From the NCBI RefSeq assembly GCF_001421165.1, contig NZ_LMKB01000001.1, positions 488,284 to 552,283 of the forward strand: DNA of 64,000 nt. The letters are read 5' to 3'. The notes under the pieces were generated by a model. It did not search any database. It was not told the DNA's origin and saw nothing but the letters and a program-made list of their open reading frames with translations. Shown here piece by piece: positions 49,837 to 59,204 of the stretch. This DNA comes from Frigoribacterium sp. Leaf8. Lineage in GTDB: Bacteria; Actinomycetota; Actinomycetes; Actinomycetales; Microbacteriaceae. The translations under genes and the position numbers were made by a program. Every line of letters begins with the position of its first letter. The stretch's first letter is position 1.

Positions 49837-51912
49837 ATGCCGAGTTTCTCGATCCTCGACGCCGGCGAGTTGCCTGTCCGAGAACTGGCCGTCTTGGCGA
49901 AGCGCGAGGCCCATCGGCCCCGCCCCATTTACACGGCACACAAGTGGTTCGCTCGCCGCTTCGGAACCGCCATGAGGGCCCTCCTCGTTGCCTCTCAGCA
50001 ACCGGCGGGCGAAAGTTTTTGGGACGCGTTCAACGGGCAGGCGGACCTGCGTGGCTTGACGGTGGCAGACCTCTTCATTGGAGGCGGCACGAGCCTTTAT
50101 GAGGCGCAACGACTGGGAGCAGACGTCGTGGGCGCCGACATCGACCCTGTTGCTTGTCTCGTCACGAAATTCGAGCTTGCCGCGCGAAGCATCCCGGACC
50201 CGGCGCGGCTCGTGGATCGCGCCCTTGCGGCCTCCGCCGCCCAGCGAGCGCTTTACGAAACCATCTCGCCAGCCGGCGAGAGACGCATCGGGTTGCACTT
50301 CTTCTGGGTCCAAGTCGTTGAGTGCGGGGCGTGTGAAGTCCACTTCGACGCACACCCCGACTACCTCCTCGCGAGCACTCCTTCGGGGAAATGGGCATTC
50401 TGCAGCTCATGTGGAGACGTGTCCGCCTTGGACGGGAAGTCGGAGACCCTGGACTGCCACTGTGGATCGGCGACGCTCTTGACCCAAGGAACTGCCCGCA
50501 AGGGAGCAGTCACATGCCCCAATTGCGGACATGAAGAGAAGTTGATTCATCTGGCCAGGAGGACGACGGCAACGCCCAATTACCGCCTCTTCGCGATCGA
50601 ATCGATACCCGCTGAGAGCGCTTCAGGACGGCCGGTACCCATGGCGGCAAGGACGTTCCACAAAGCCAATGCCTACGACCTCGAGCAGTACGATTCCGCG
50701 ACTGCAGCCCTAGAGCAAGAGAGCGGGCTTCTGCCGTCTCGCCAGATACCCCATGAAGGCCGCAGTGACAGCAGATTGACGAGCTACGGGTACAGGACCT
50801 ACACGCAGCTCTTCAACCAGCGTCAGTTGCTCCACTTGAACCGCCTCCTGGCACAGATTCCGGCACTTGACCCGCGAGACCAGATGACTTTTTCGCTGGC
50901 CCTCTCCAATCACCTCACATCGAACAACATGCTGACCCGCTACAGCGCTGGATACCGGCAGGTGACTCCCCTGTTCTCCCTTCGAGCCTTCGCGCACTCG
51001 ACCCGGCCCGTGGAGCTGAACCCCTGGCTGGTGAAGACTGGACGAGGCACGTTTCCCAATGCGCTCAATAAGGTTTCGCGTGCAATTGCTGACGCCAAGG
51101 ACCCGAGAGAGTTGACACCGAACGGGTTCCTTTCGACACCAGCACTCGGGCACAACACTCGAGCAGAGGTCCACAATGTCGATAGCCGGCACCTTTCAAT
51201 GGTGCCGGATATGTCGGTGGATCTGGTTCTGACGGACCCGCCGTACCTCGACAACATTGACTACAGCGAGCTTTCCGACTTCTTCGTCCCCTGGCTGGCC
51301 GCGGCGGGACAAATTGAAGATCCAGGAGGACCGTCGCCAAAGTCTCTCGCCGCGAAGAAACGCATCGGTGACAGCGTCAAGATTTTCAGTGACGGGCTCG
51401 CTGCGTGCTTCGGCGAAGCCACCAGAATTCTCGCTCCTGATGGACGCCTTGTTTTCACATTTCAGCACGCCTCTGTGCGTGCCTGGGAGGCTCTCGGTCA
51501 TGCGCTGGCCGCCAACGACCTTGAACCCGTAACGGTCTTCCCCCTTCTTGGCGATAGCGAAGCGAGCCCGCACCGCTTTGCCGGTTCGACGACGTGGGAC
51601 TCAGTTTTCGTTCTTCGGCGAGCAGAACCGTCGTTTTCCAAAATGCGTAACGGCTTGATGTCCGCGTCCCACATTGAAGCCTGTAGAGCACATGCAACCT
51701 CGTGGGCGGACAAGCTTTCGTTGGGGGATGCCGACCGTTTGAACATCACCCGAGCGTCAATCGTCGCTGGTCACCTCGGCTTCCTGATCCCCGAAGACGC
51801 GCCGTTCTCGCTCGCGCCGCTCGACCTGGTGACAGCACTCTCCCCCGGACAGGCGTCAGCGACTGGGAGTGTCGATGCTTATGCTGAGGAGCTGGCTAAA
51901 TCAATGGTGTAG
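49837..51912 (+). CDS. DUF1156-like DPPY DNA methyltransferase with zinc-ribbon insertion
   Basis: A 691-residue protein. It opens PSFSILDAGELPVRELA and RPIYTAHKWFARRFG, as in large DUF1156-type methyltransferases. The SAM motif ADLFIGGGTSLYEAQRLG is near 78-95 and the catalytic DPPY near 467-470 (LVLTDPPYLDNIDY), a permuted order typical of amino-methyltransferases. Between them are four cysteine pairs (CGAC, CSSC, CHC, CPNC, about 163-230), a likely zinc-binding insertion. The ATG at 49837 has GAGGTAGG upstream and fits the family start; 49789 is an alternative. Probably marks host DNA; the nuclease-helicase starts 9 bases later. Confidence 0.82.
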   Translation: MPSFSILDAGELPVRELAVLAKREAHRPRPIYTAHKWFARRFGTAMRALLVASQQPAGESFWDAFNGQADLRGLTVADLFIGGGTSLYEAQRLGADVVGADIDPVACLVTKFELAARSIPDPARLVDRALAASAAQRALYETISPAGERRIGLHFFWVQVVECGACEVHFDAHPDYLLASTPSGKWAFCSSCGDVSALDGKSETLDCHCGSATLLTQGTARKGAVTCPNCGHEEKLIHLARRTTATPNYRLFAIESIPAESASGRPVPMAARTFHKANAYDLEQYDSATAALEQESGLLPSRQIPHEGRSDSRLTSYGYRTYTQLFNQRQLLHLNRLLAQIPALDPRDQMTFSLALSNHLTSNNMLTRYSAGYRQVTPLFSLRAFAHSTRPVELNPWLVKTGRGTFPNALNKVSRAIADAKDPRELTPNGFLSTPALGHNTRAEVHNVDSRHLSMVPDMSVDLVLTDPPYLDNIDYSELSDFFVPWLAAAGQIEDPGGPSPKSLAAKKRIGDSVKIFSDGLAACFGEATRILAPDGRLVFTFQHASVRAWEALGHALAANDLEPVTVFPLLGDSEASPHRFAGSTTWDSVFVLRRAEPSFSKMRNGLMSASHIEACRAHATSWADKLSLGDADRLNITRASIVAGHLGFLIPEDAPFSLAPLDLVTALSPGQASATGSVDAYAEELAKSMV

Positions 51913-51921
51913 GGGTGGGCA

Positions 51922-54900
51922 ATGCCAAGGCTGAACAAGACGGCGTTCACGGATTTTGCGTCGACGGGGTGCGAAAAACAACTGAGGCTGTCGCTCCATC
52001 CCGATAGCGGTTCCTACCTTGCGGAGCGAAAGGCTTTAAACCTCCCTCATCAGCAAGTTAGACCTGCCCTTCAAATCATCGCTGAAGCTGGCAATGAATG
52101 GGGCCGTGCGAAGGTACTTGACCTGCAGCTGGCATTCGGAGCGGACCGCTTGCTTGGCAAAGACCCCAAACCGTCTGGCCCGCCGTCGCTGCCTGGTGTC
52201 GCGTTCGCGACGGGCGAGTTGTCGCTCTACTTGGCGCGCGCTGCGGCAGGTGACTTCCTAATCGAAAATGAATTTGACGCGGATAACAGCACCTTTATCC
52301 GCCTGCACGGCCTGGACAAGGTGGAAAGTGACGGCGCGCAGATCAGCCTGGATCTGAGCCGCGTGCGGCCAGACATCATTGAAGTTCAATCACCGCAGAG
52401 CTGCATTTCAGTCGTCACGCCAGAAGGAGACGTCCGCCGGCTCGAAGCGGCAGATGATCGCTTGATTCTGCGAGTCATCGACGTCAAGCTCACGACGGAA
52501 CCAGGACCGCGTTACTTTGCCGAGTTGGCCTATTACTGCCTAGCCCTGGCTGCCTGGCTTAGGCATTCAGGACTCGAAGACACCTACGCTGTCAGTGCTT
52601 CTGCGGCCGTCTGGCCTGGAAGCGAAGGCGCGTCTCCGTTGAGCCTTGCCGTGGTTGCAGGCAACCCCAATACCTATGACGCGTTCCATGAGAGTTTGGA
52701 AGAAGCCCCCCTCCGTATATTCGTAGCCACTGTGCGTCGGGTAATCCGGGTCATCATTCCCAGGGTGCTGGCCACGCCGTTCGATGCCTTGCCCTGGACC
52801 GTCGGACCTCGCTGTCAAGGATGCGAAAATCTTGGGCAGAAGTTCTACGACGAACCAGGAACGAACGCATCCGACTGGGATCCCCGCCACTGCATCCCTC
52901 TGGCAAAAAAGACTCAGAACCTTTCTAGACTGCCATTTTTGTCTCGCGGATCAATGACAGTGCTGCGCTCAAACGGCCATGCAGATCTGCCAGCGATCGC
53001 AGGCCTGGAACCCAGCAACACGGCGTTCGATTCCCATCATCGGCTACGGGGTCAACGGACGATGGTCTCAAAGCGGGCGCGAGCCTTGACCGGCCTGGAC
53101 ACTGATCCCCTAGACAGCGCCACCGCCTCTACGGCCGCAATCCCGCGCTTCGCAAAGTTGCGCATATACCTCACGGCGGACTTTGACCCCGGCAGCGCCC
53201 TCACCCTCGCCTTCGGCATGACCTGGTCATGGCTCGATGCAACGACGAAACTTACCAGCGTTCAGCGAATGCGCATGCACTACACCGAGGAGAAGACCGT
53301 CGAGGCTGAATGGGCCGCGCTACTCAGCCTCCTTAGCGACATTTCGACAGTGTTGCGTGAAGCAGAAAAGCAAGACGGCGACCCGACATTCCAGGTATAC
53401 GTCTGGGACGATCTGAGCCTCAAGCACCTCACGCGGGTTATCGGTCGTCACCTAGGCCACATTCTCATCGATGGCGAGTTGGCTCGACTCGCCTGGCTCT
53501 TCCCGCCCGATGAAATACTCCCTAGCGCCCGTCTGGCAGGCGTGCCAGCCATCAGCGTGACCAAGAACGCTGTTCGGAGTTTGCTGACACTTGACATTGC
53601 CCACACTTACACACTGCTAGGGACAGCGCGTGCGTTCCATCGGCCGGACCACCCCAACCCCAAGTTCTACGTCCCAATGTTTTGGGAAGATCCCTTCAGT
53701 GACCAGGTACCCCCAGAACGTGCACACCAAGTTTGGGGAGGCCAGCGCTCGTCGCACTCACCGACCAAGGCGCAGTTGGCGTCGGATCTGTTGACCACCG
53801 TCAGATCGAAACTTGCGGCCCTCTCGAACGTGACGGATTTTCTCAGTCGAGAACTGACAGGCCGACTTCCCAGGGAAGCACCCAAAATTTCCCACCTTGG
53901 TCCCACGAAAGAGTTGGCCGCCTCCAGTCACCTTGGTGCATTGCTTTATGCGCACGCCCGCCTCAACGCGGCGCTATCACAGCTAGAGAAAAATCAACTA
54001 CGGACATTGCCGCTTGCCGAAAGAGAAGCAAAGTTTGAGAGCGCCATTCTGGAGGAGAGACTAGACGGCAAGGACTCGGCCGAAGTCCTGCAACTGTTGG
54101 CCATCGAACCCTCGAAAAATGCGCTTGTGTACAAGGTCGCCCAGTCATCCAAGGACGCCAAAATCAAGCAAGGCAGCTTCAATTGGTCCTTACTTCCAAA
54201 GGAGTTGACGCAAAGCGGCGGGCTCACTGTCAAGCGCTTCTTGAATTCGCACCCAGAACAGGCGGATGGTTTCTCACAATTCGGGGATGAACTGTTCCGC
54301 AAAACTCTCAACCAGGTCTTTGCCGCCACCATTCTCGGCATTGATCGAAGTCGAGGCTTCGTTGTTTTGGAACTGAGTTCCTACAGCACAGATCCAGACA
54401 TCCGGAAGCAGCTGGAGGCCTGTGGACTCGTGAACCTTGCTCTGGACGTGGTACTTGATCCAACCGACAGTGACTGGTTCACCAAGCCACTAGGCGACGT
54501 TATTCGCGCAGTGGGCAATCCTCCCTCTTCTTCCAGAAGCTTGCCCATCCAACAGGCACTGGGTTCCAGGCGTAGTCCACGAAATACGAAGGCTCATCCA
54601 GCCGAAACATTTATCTGGACTCCTCTTGAGGTCTCCGAATTACGGAACGATGTCGACCTCAGCGAGTCGCTTGCAATACTTCAATCCGCCGGCGTGAGTC
54701 TCAATGACAGCCAAAGATCAGCTTGGGGTAAAGCGCTGACCAGCCACCTCACCCTCATCTGGGGTCCCCCCGGCACGGGGAAGACAGCGACCCTTCGGGC
54801 CCTCTTGTTTTCCCTTGTTCATCTCCCCCAATCGACACGCCCGCTACGCATCGGCGTCGTAGCGGGCACATACACGGCGGTAGACACGTTGCTCGAATCC

Positions 54901-56163
54901 TTCGTACAGCGTTTTTCTGACGACCTACCAACGAGCATTCGCCGGCTGCGAAGCAGCGGCCCTGCCGTGACATGGCTCAACGACGATGAGAACGTTCTGA
55001 CTAAGGATCCAGGCGCCTTGGCAAGCGTCAAGAGACTCCTGAACGGGGAGCAGGCCGTGATCGTCGCCGGAACACCCCAACAGCTCCGCAAGCTCGGAAC
55101 TGACAAGGGCGGGCTCTTCGACGTGCTCCTAATCGATGAGGCTGGCCAGCTCGATGTCGCTCACGCCCTAATGGCCATTGCGGGCCTCACCACGGATGGC
55201 ACGCTCGTCGTAGCGGGTGACCCCAAGCAGTTGCCACCCATTCATCAAGCTGACCCACCTATCGGTCTCGAGAGCTTTGTTGGCTCGATCTATGACTACT
55301 ACCGGACTGGGCATGACGTGCGCGAAGAGAGCTTGCTCATCAACTACCGATCCAATGACACAATTGTCCAGCTGGGGAAACGTGCGGGCTACCCTGACGA
55401 ACTAACTTCTGCCAACCCAGAACGAAAGCTCGTCTACTCAGACGCCGCGAGCGAATGGGCCATTCAAGGCTTGCGCCCAACCGAGTGGCCAGCTGGCCTG
55501 GCTTTCTCAGACATCGTCCCCGCCATCGCGAGCCCTGGCCGCGAGGTGGTGTGCGTGGTGTACCCAGAGGGAGTTTCGGGACAATGGAATGATTTTGAGG
55601 CAGCGCTCGTGGCCCAAGTCGTCGCGTGGTACAGGTTGGCGCTCAAAGACGGCGACCTGCCCTCCCTCCGTAACGACGAAATCTTCTGGACTCAGAAGCT
55701 CGGAATTGTCACACCCCACAGAGCACAGAGGACCCGTGTCATCGACGTCTTGCTCGAGCACTTGGACGATGGTTCTCACTCGAAGGAGCTTCGGCACTGG
55801 ATTGACTCCGCGGTCGACACGGTCGAAAGGTTCCAGGGTCAAGAAAGGGACATCATCATCGCTACCTATGCCGTAGGCGACCCTGACACAATCGCGGAGG
55901 AATCAGAGTTTCTACTCAGCCTAAATAGATTCAACGTTTTGGCTACGCGGCCGCGATACAAGCTGGTTGTAATTGCCAGCAGGGAACTCGCAGAGCATAT
56001 CGATTCAGATCTGGAGGTGATTCGAAACAGCGTGATGATTAAGGACTTTGTGGACTTGTACTGCAATAAGAGCAAGGCGTGGGACGTGTCGCTTGACCCA
56101 GCTGAACCGGTCGTTCACGCCGAACTGCGGTGGCATGATCCCGCCTGGCCCATGGAGTCATAG
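51922..56163 (+). CDS. Fe-S RecB/Cas4-type nuclease fused to SF1 (Dna2/Upf1-like) helicase
   Basis: A 1413-residue protein. The N-terminal nuclease has RPDII (about 149-153), VIDVKLT (about 185-191) and ELAYYCLAL (about 201), a RecB/Cas4-like core, framed by Cys17 and Cys298, Cys301, Cys324, the four-cysteine Fe-S pattern of Dna2/AddB/Cas4. About 600 helical residues follow. The C-terminal SF1 helicase has GPPGTGKT (about 948), LLIDEAGQLD (about 1068), VVAGDPKQLPPI (about 1097), TPHRAQR and RFQGQERDIII (about 1300). Co-directional with the methyltransferase, 9-base gap. Likely degrades or unwinds unmodified DNA. Confidence 0.85.
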   Translation: MPRLNKTAFTDFASTGCEKQLRLSLHPDSGSYLAERKALNLPHQQVRPALQIIAEAGNEWGRAKVLDLQLAFGADRLLGKDPKPSGPPSLPGVAFATGELSLYLARAAAGDFLIENEFDADNSTFIRLHGLDKVESDGAQISLDLSRVRPDIIEVQSPQSCISVVTPEGDVRRLEAADDRLILRVIDVKLTTEPGPRYFAELAYYCLALAAWLRHSGLEDTYAVSASAAVWPGSEGASPLSLAVVAGNPNTYDAFHESLEEAPLRIFVATVRRVIRVIIPRVLATPFDALPWTVGPRCQGCENLGQKFYDEPGTNASDWDPRHCIPLAKKTQNLSRLPFLSRGSMTVLRSNGHADLPAIAGLEPSNTAFDSHHRLRGQRTMVSKRARALTGLDTDPLDSATASTAAIPRFAKLRIYLTADFDPGSALTLAFGMTWSWLDATTKLTSVQRMRMHYTEEKTVEAEWAALLSLLSDISTVLREAEKQDGDPTFQVYVWDDLSLKHLTRVIGRHLGHILIDGELARLAWLFPPDEILPSARLAGVPAISVTKNAVRSLLTLDIAHTYTLLGTARAFHRPDHPNPKFYVPMFWEDPFSDQVPPERAHQVWGGQRSSHSPTKAQLASDLLTTVRSKLAALSNVTDFLSRELTGRLPREAPKISHLGPTKELAASSHLGALLYAHARLNAALSQLEKNQLRTLPLAEREAKFESAILEERLDGKDSAEVLQLLAIEPSKNALVYKVAQSSKDAKIKQGSFNWSLLPKELTQSGGLTVKRFLNSHPEQADGFSQFGDELFRKTLNQVFAATILGIDRSRGFVVLELSSYSTDPDIRKQLEACGLVNLALDVVLDPTDSDWFTKPLGDVIRAVGNPPSSSRSLPIQQALGSRRSPRNTKAHPAETFIWTPLEVSELRNDVDLSESLAILQSAGVSLNDSQRSAWGKALTSHLTLIWGPPGTGKTATLRALLFSLVHLPQSTRPLRIGVVAGTYTAVDTLLESFVQRFSDDLPTSIRRLRSSGPAVTWLNDDENVLTKDPGALASVKRLLNGEQAVIVAGTPQQLRKLGTDKGGLFDVLLIDEAGQLDVAHALMAIAGLTTDGTLVVAGDPKQLPPIHQADPPIGLESFVGSIYDYYRTGHDVREESLLINYRSNDTIVQLGKRAGYPDELTSANPERKLVYSDAASEWAIQGLRPTEWPAGLAFSDIVPAIASPGREVVCVVYPEGVSGQWNDFEAALVAQVVAWYRLALKDGDLPSLRNDEIFWTQKLGIVTPHRAQRTRVIDVLLEHLDDGSHSKELRHWIDSAVDTVERFQGQERDIIIATYAVGDPDTIAEESEFLLSLNRFNVLATRPRYKLVVIASRELAEHIDSDLEVIRNSVMIKDFVDLYCNKSKAWDVSLDPAEPVVHAELRWHDPAWPMES

Positions 56164-56185
56164 ACCGCAGCGCCAAGGACGGCGG

Positions 56186-56626
56186 TCACAGCTTGGTCGA
56201 TTGCGACTTGCCAGACCCCTCATACAATGAGTTTGCGATTATATATCCAAGGCCCAGTGTCTCGACAAGGGCCGAGGAGAACCACGCAATCATTACAGAC
56301 GGTTCGACCTGGTCACCCACGGTGATCAGGTACCCCGACATGAATACGGTTGACGCCACGAGCACGCCTGATATGGACGCGATGGCCCACACGAAGAAAT
56401 GACGCCTTTGATCACCTTGCTGCTTGAGCTTGGCCAGTCGCTCCTTTTCGATGGACCCAAGCGTTTCTGCGCTCTCGCGGCGAATATCACGCATGGCCCG
56501 GTGGTGCTCCAACTCGGAGTCACCGGTCAGCTCTTGGAAGTCCATCTTGCGCTCGACGGGAGCCTTACGGAGATCGTCGGCTCGAGCCTGGCTTGGGGTG
56601 TCTTCGTATGGGGTCTCGGCGGTCAC
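56186..56626 (-). CDS. Two-TM protein coupled to an ImmA/IrrE peptidase
   Basis: A 146-residue protein with GTG start overlapping the peptidase stop (GTGA, 56623-56626). The N-terminal 75 residues are a charged helix with coiled-coil character (ESAETLGSIEKERLAKLKQQGDQ); two spans follow (FFVWAIASISGVLVASTVFM and IAWFSSALVETLGLGYIIA). The arrangement resembles the unrelated-looking protein at 46724-47173. No family recognised. Peptidase-coupled membrane proteins can be cleavage targets or effectors, but this is inference. Confidence 0.62.
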   Translation of the reverse strand: MTAETPYEDTPSQARADDLRKAPVERKMDFQELTGDSELEHHRAMRDIRRESAETLGSIEKERLAKLKQQGDQRRHFFVWAIASISGVLVASTVFMSGYLITVGDQVEPSVMIAWFSSALVETLGLGYIIANSLYEGSGKSQSTKL

Positions 56627-57147
56627 AGTGAACGAGACTCCAGGACTCCCTCTGCCTTGAACTTTCGAATGCGTACCTGCACCGCGGCCCGACTCACGGC
56701 GAAGACGGTGGCCAGGTCGCTCACACTTACACCTTGGTTTGCCAGGTCAATGAACCGTTCCGCGGGCATCAGGACATTTGCCGCGAACTCGTCCGCGTAC
56801 AGCTCATGGAGATCCCACTGACCGCCTCGACCGTTCCGGAACGCGTTACCAGATGGCTCTTCGAACGAATATTCCTTGTCTTTCGCCTCGAGTCGTTCCA
56901 TATAGTGCCCGATCTCGTGAGCGCACGTGAACACCTGACGGGTGATGCTTTCATGCTCAGCAATCAAGATCTGTACCTTGTCCGCGTCAGCAACGATGGC
57001 GCCAGACAGCTCGTCGTCAAAGCGAGTGAATCCGACTTCAATTCCAAGCTCCCTGGCGATCGAAATCGGGTCAACGGGAAGGGTCCCGTCCCAATGTTCC
57101 TCGAGCGTTCGGACTGCTGCTTCACGGGCGGCCTCGACTACCAGCAC
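56623..57147 (-). CDS. ImmA/IrrE-family metallopeptidase
   Basis: A 174-residue peptidase. The zinc motif HEIGHY lies at residues 77-82 with the third ligand in ADEFAANVLMP (Glu120); PVDPISIARELGIEV is the usual N-terminal block. Residues about 138-165 (VSVSDLATVFAVSRAAVQVRI) look like an added helix-turn-helix. GTG start with GGAGG upstream. ImmA/IrrE members cleave repressors; the usual XRE partner is absent and a two-TM protein is coupled instead. It converges on the nuclease-helicase gene from the other strand. Confidence 0.85.
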   Translation of the reverse strand: MLVVEAAREAAVRTLEEHWDGTLPVDPISIARELGIEVGFTRFDDELSGAIVADADKVQILIAEHESITRQVFTCAHEIGHYMERLEAKDKEYSFEEPSGNAFRNGRGGQWDLHELYADEFAANVLMPAERFIDLANQGVSVSDLATVFAVSRAAVQVRIRKFKAEGVLESRSL

Positions 57148-57275
57148 TTTGCCTCCAATTTGACCGAAGCTTACGACCAGCGACTGTCATTCCTGCACGG
57201 AACGCTCCAAGCTTCCTTCGTGACGCCTGATTTCGCCTATGAACACATGGGCAGGAGGACCACGGGCGTCCGAAG

Positions 57276-59204
57276 TCAGCTTCGTAAAGCTAGCGCAGGT
57301 TGCACGCGCGAGGCCTGCACGGCAGGTGCGATCGTGGAAACGGCTCCAACGAGGACACCCACAATGATGCCCAGAGCTGATGCGCTTGCCGAGAGCGATG
57401 GACTCCACCCCTGCGCAACACAAGCGAGGAGTGCTACCAGGACACCGAGAGCAGCACCGGCAAGCCCGCCCGCTGCGCCGAGAGTCAGCCCCTCGAGGAA
57501 GAAGAGGCTTGCGACGTTAGAGCGACTGGCGCCGATTGCCCGTCGGAGTCCGATTTCAGAACGACGAGTCAGCACCGAGCTTGCCATGACCGCCGCTGTG
57601 GCCAAGACGGCGAGCACGAGAAGAACAAGGGCCATGATCAGCACCAACCCGTTCAACTGTTCATTGACCCCTTCCCGGATGCTGCCAATGTCGGCGAGGG
57701 CTTGTACCTTCACGGAGTTTGGAGCGCTCGGTTCCAAGGCCAGGGGCAGCGCAGTGCCTACGGCGTTTGACATGCCGGGTTCCGTGGTGAGGAACATTGT
57801 CGCGGCGGAGGTGAGACCGATCCGTTGCCTGATCGCTTCGTTGGACACGACGACAGAGTTGCTCAGCCGTGGATTGCGAGTACTTGCATCGATAATGCCG
57901 ACCACGGAAAACGAGTGCCCGTCGACCCAAACTTTTTGCCCGGGATAAGGCCCCGAAATGCCAAGGTTCGCAGCTGCCTCCTGGCCGACGAGGGCGACAT
58001 CAAGCGCGAAGGGTCCATCGAGGGCTTCGATTGCCCCTGGGGTTGTGGTCTTGGCGCCGAAGGCGTGCAGGATGCCCGTATCTGCCCCCGTGAGGAAGCC
58101 AGTGAAGCGTTCCGGCCCGCGAGCGGAGGGCCCCAGCCTTGTGACTGTGGCGTCTCCGTTACCGACATCGATTTGCACACCCCCGGAACGCACTCCGTCT
58201 AGCGCCAGGGCCGTGCCCAGGTCATCTGATGAGAACTGGCGGGCCGCGGCGTCGTCTCCGGAGACGGTTGCGTAGACCTCGTCGAGTGCCGCAGTCGTAA
58301 GAAGGCCTGAGATCTGGTTGGCGGCAGATTGGCTGATGCCGTCAGCGGCTACGAGGCCGCCGGACCCGAGCATGACCACGAGCAAGAGGAGCAGTGTTCT
58401 CAGCGGCTTGCCGGTAATCCCGTACACGGCGTCTGACAAGGCGTCGCTAAATCGACGAAGCGGGCCGATGCGTCGCGACGAGGTGGCTGCCGCCAGAGTA
58501 TGGCGTTTTAGGGTAGTCGCCTCCTCGCGGCGGGTCTCGCGAAGCCGCCCGTCGGTAAGAATCAACTGCCGCGTGGCGGCTGCGGCGAGCACGGGGTCGT
58601 GGGTGACAACCACCACGGTGACTCCTGCGCCGTTCAGGCGGTGGAGCAGTGCGATGATCTGCTCGGTGTTGCGTGAATCGAGGTTTCCAGTTGGTTCGTC
58701 GAGCAGAAGCACGTCAGGCTTGTGGACCAGCGCGCGGGCAATGGCCATGCGCTGACGCTCGCCACCAGAAAGCAGTGCTGCGTCGTCGTTAGCTTTGTGA
58801 CGGATGCCTGCCTGTTCGAGGGCTGTCGCGACGGCGCTGGCGCGGTCGCGAACAGGGACACCCAGGATGGCCAGCGGAAGTTCAACGTTTTTGGCTACGG
58901 TCCGGCCGCCGATGGCGTGAGAAGACTGGAAGACGAAGCCGAAGGTTCGGGACCTAAGGGAGTCAACTTGTCCCGGCCGGAGATCGGAAACCGAGACACC
59001 CCTGACTGTGTACGTCCCTGTGTCCATGGTGTCGAGCAGCCCCAGGACATTCAGCAGGGATGATTTGCCGGCGCCAGAGGGGCCCGTGATGCCCACGAAG
59101 TCTCCTGGTGAGATTTCAAAGCTGACGTCGTCAAGGGCGACGGCCCCTTGGGTGCCGGGATAGACCTTGCGGACGTGCTGGAAGTCAATGACCGCTTGGC
59201 TCAC
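57276..59204 (-). CDS. MacB-like ABC ATPase-permease fusion
   Basis: A 642-residue protein. ATPase domain (about 1-225) has Walker A GPSGAGKS (41-48), Q-loop FGFVFQSSHAIGGRTVAKN, signature LSGGERQRMAIARAL and LLLDEPTGNLDS. The permease half has one span at about 270-290, a MacB_PCD-like periplasmic domain (about 290-490) and a C-terminal FtsX domain of three spans containing TRRSEIGLRRAIGASRSNVASLF. It lacks a fourth span after the coupling helix in the usual place near the N-terminus but otherwise fits MacB. GTG start overlaps the adaptor stop (GTGA). Probably exports the secreted protein encoded upstream or clears peptides. Confidence 0.88.
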   Translation of the reverse strand: MSQAVIDFQHVRKVYPGTQGAVALDDVSFEISPGDFVGITGPSGAGKSSLLNVLGLLDTMDTGTYTVRGVSVSDLRPGQVDSLRSRTFGFVFQSSHAIGGRTVAKNVELPLAILGVPVRDRASAVATALEQAGIRHKANDDAALLSGGERQRMAIARALVHKPDVLLLDEPTGNLDSRNTEQIIALLHRLNGAGVTVVVVTHDPVLAAAATRQLILTDGRLRETRREEATTLKRHTLAAATSSRRIGPLRRFSDALSDAVYGITGKPLRTLLLLLVVMLGSGGLVAADGISQSAANQISGLLTTAALDEVYATVSGDDAAARQFSSDDLGTALALDGVRSGGVQIDVGNGDATVTRLGPSARGPERFTGFLTGADTGILHAFGAKTTTPGAIEALDGPFALDVALVGQEAAANLGISGPYPGQKVWVDGHSFSVVGIIDASTRNPRLSNSVVVSNEAIRQRIGLTSAATMFLTTEPGMSNAVGTALPLALEPSAPNSVKVQALADIGSIREGVNEQLNGLVLIMALVLLVLAVLATAAVMASSVLTRRSEIGLRRAIGASRSNVASLFFLEGLTLGAAGGLAGAALGVLVALLACVAQGWSPSLSASASALGIIVGVLVGAVSTIAPAVQASRVQPALALRS

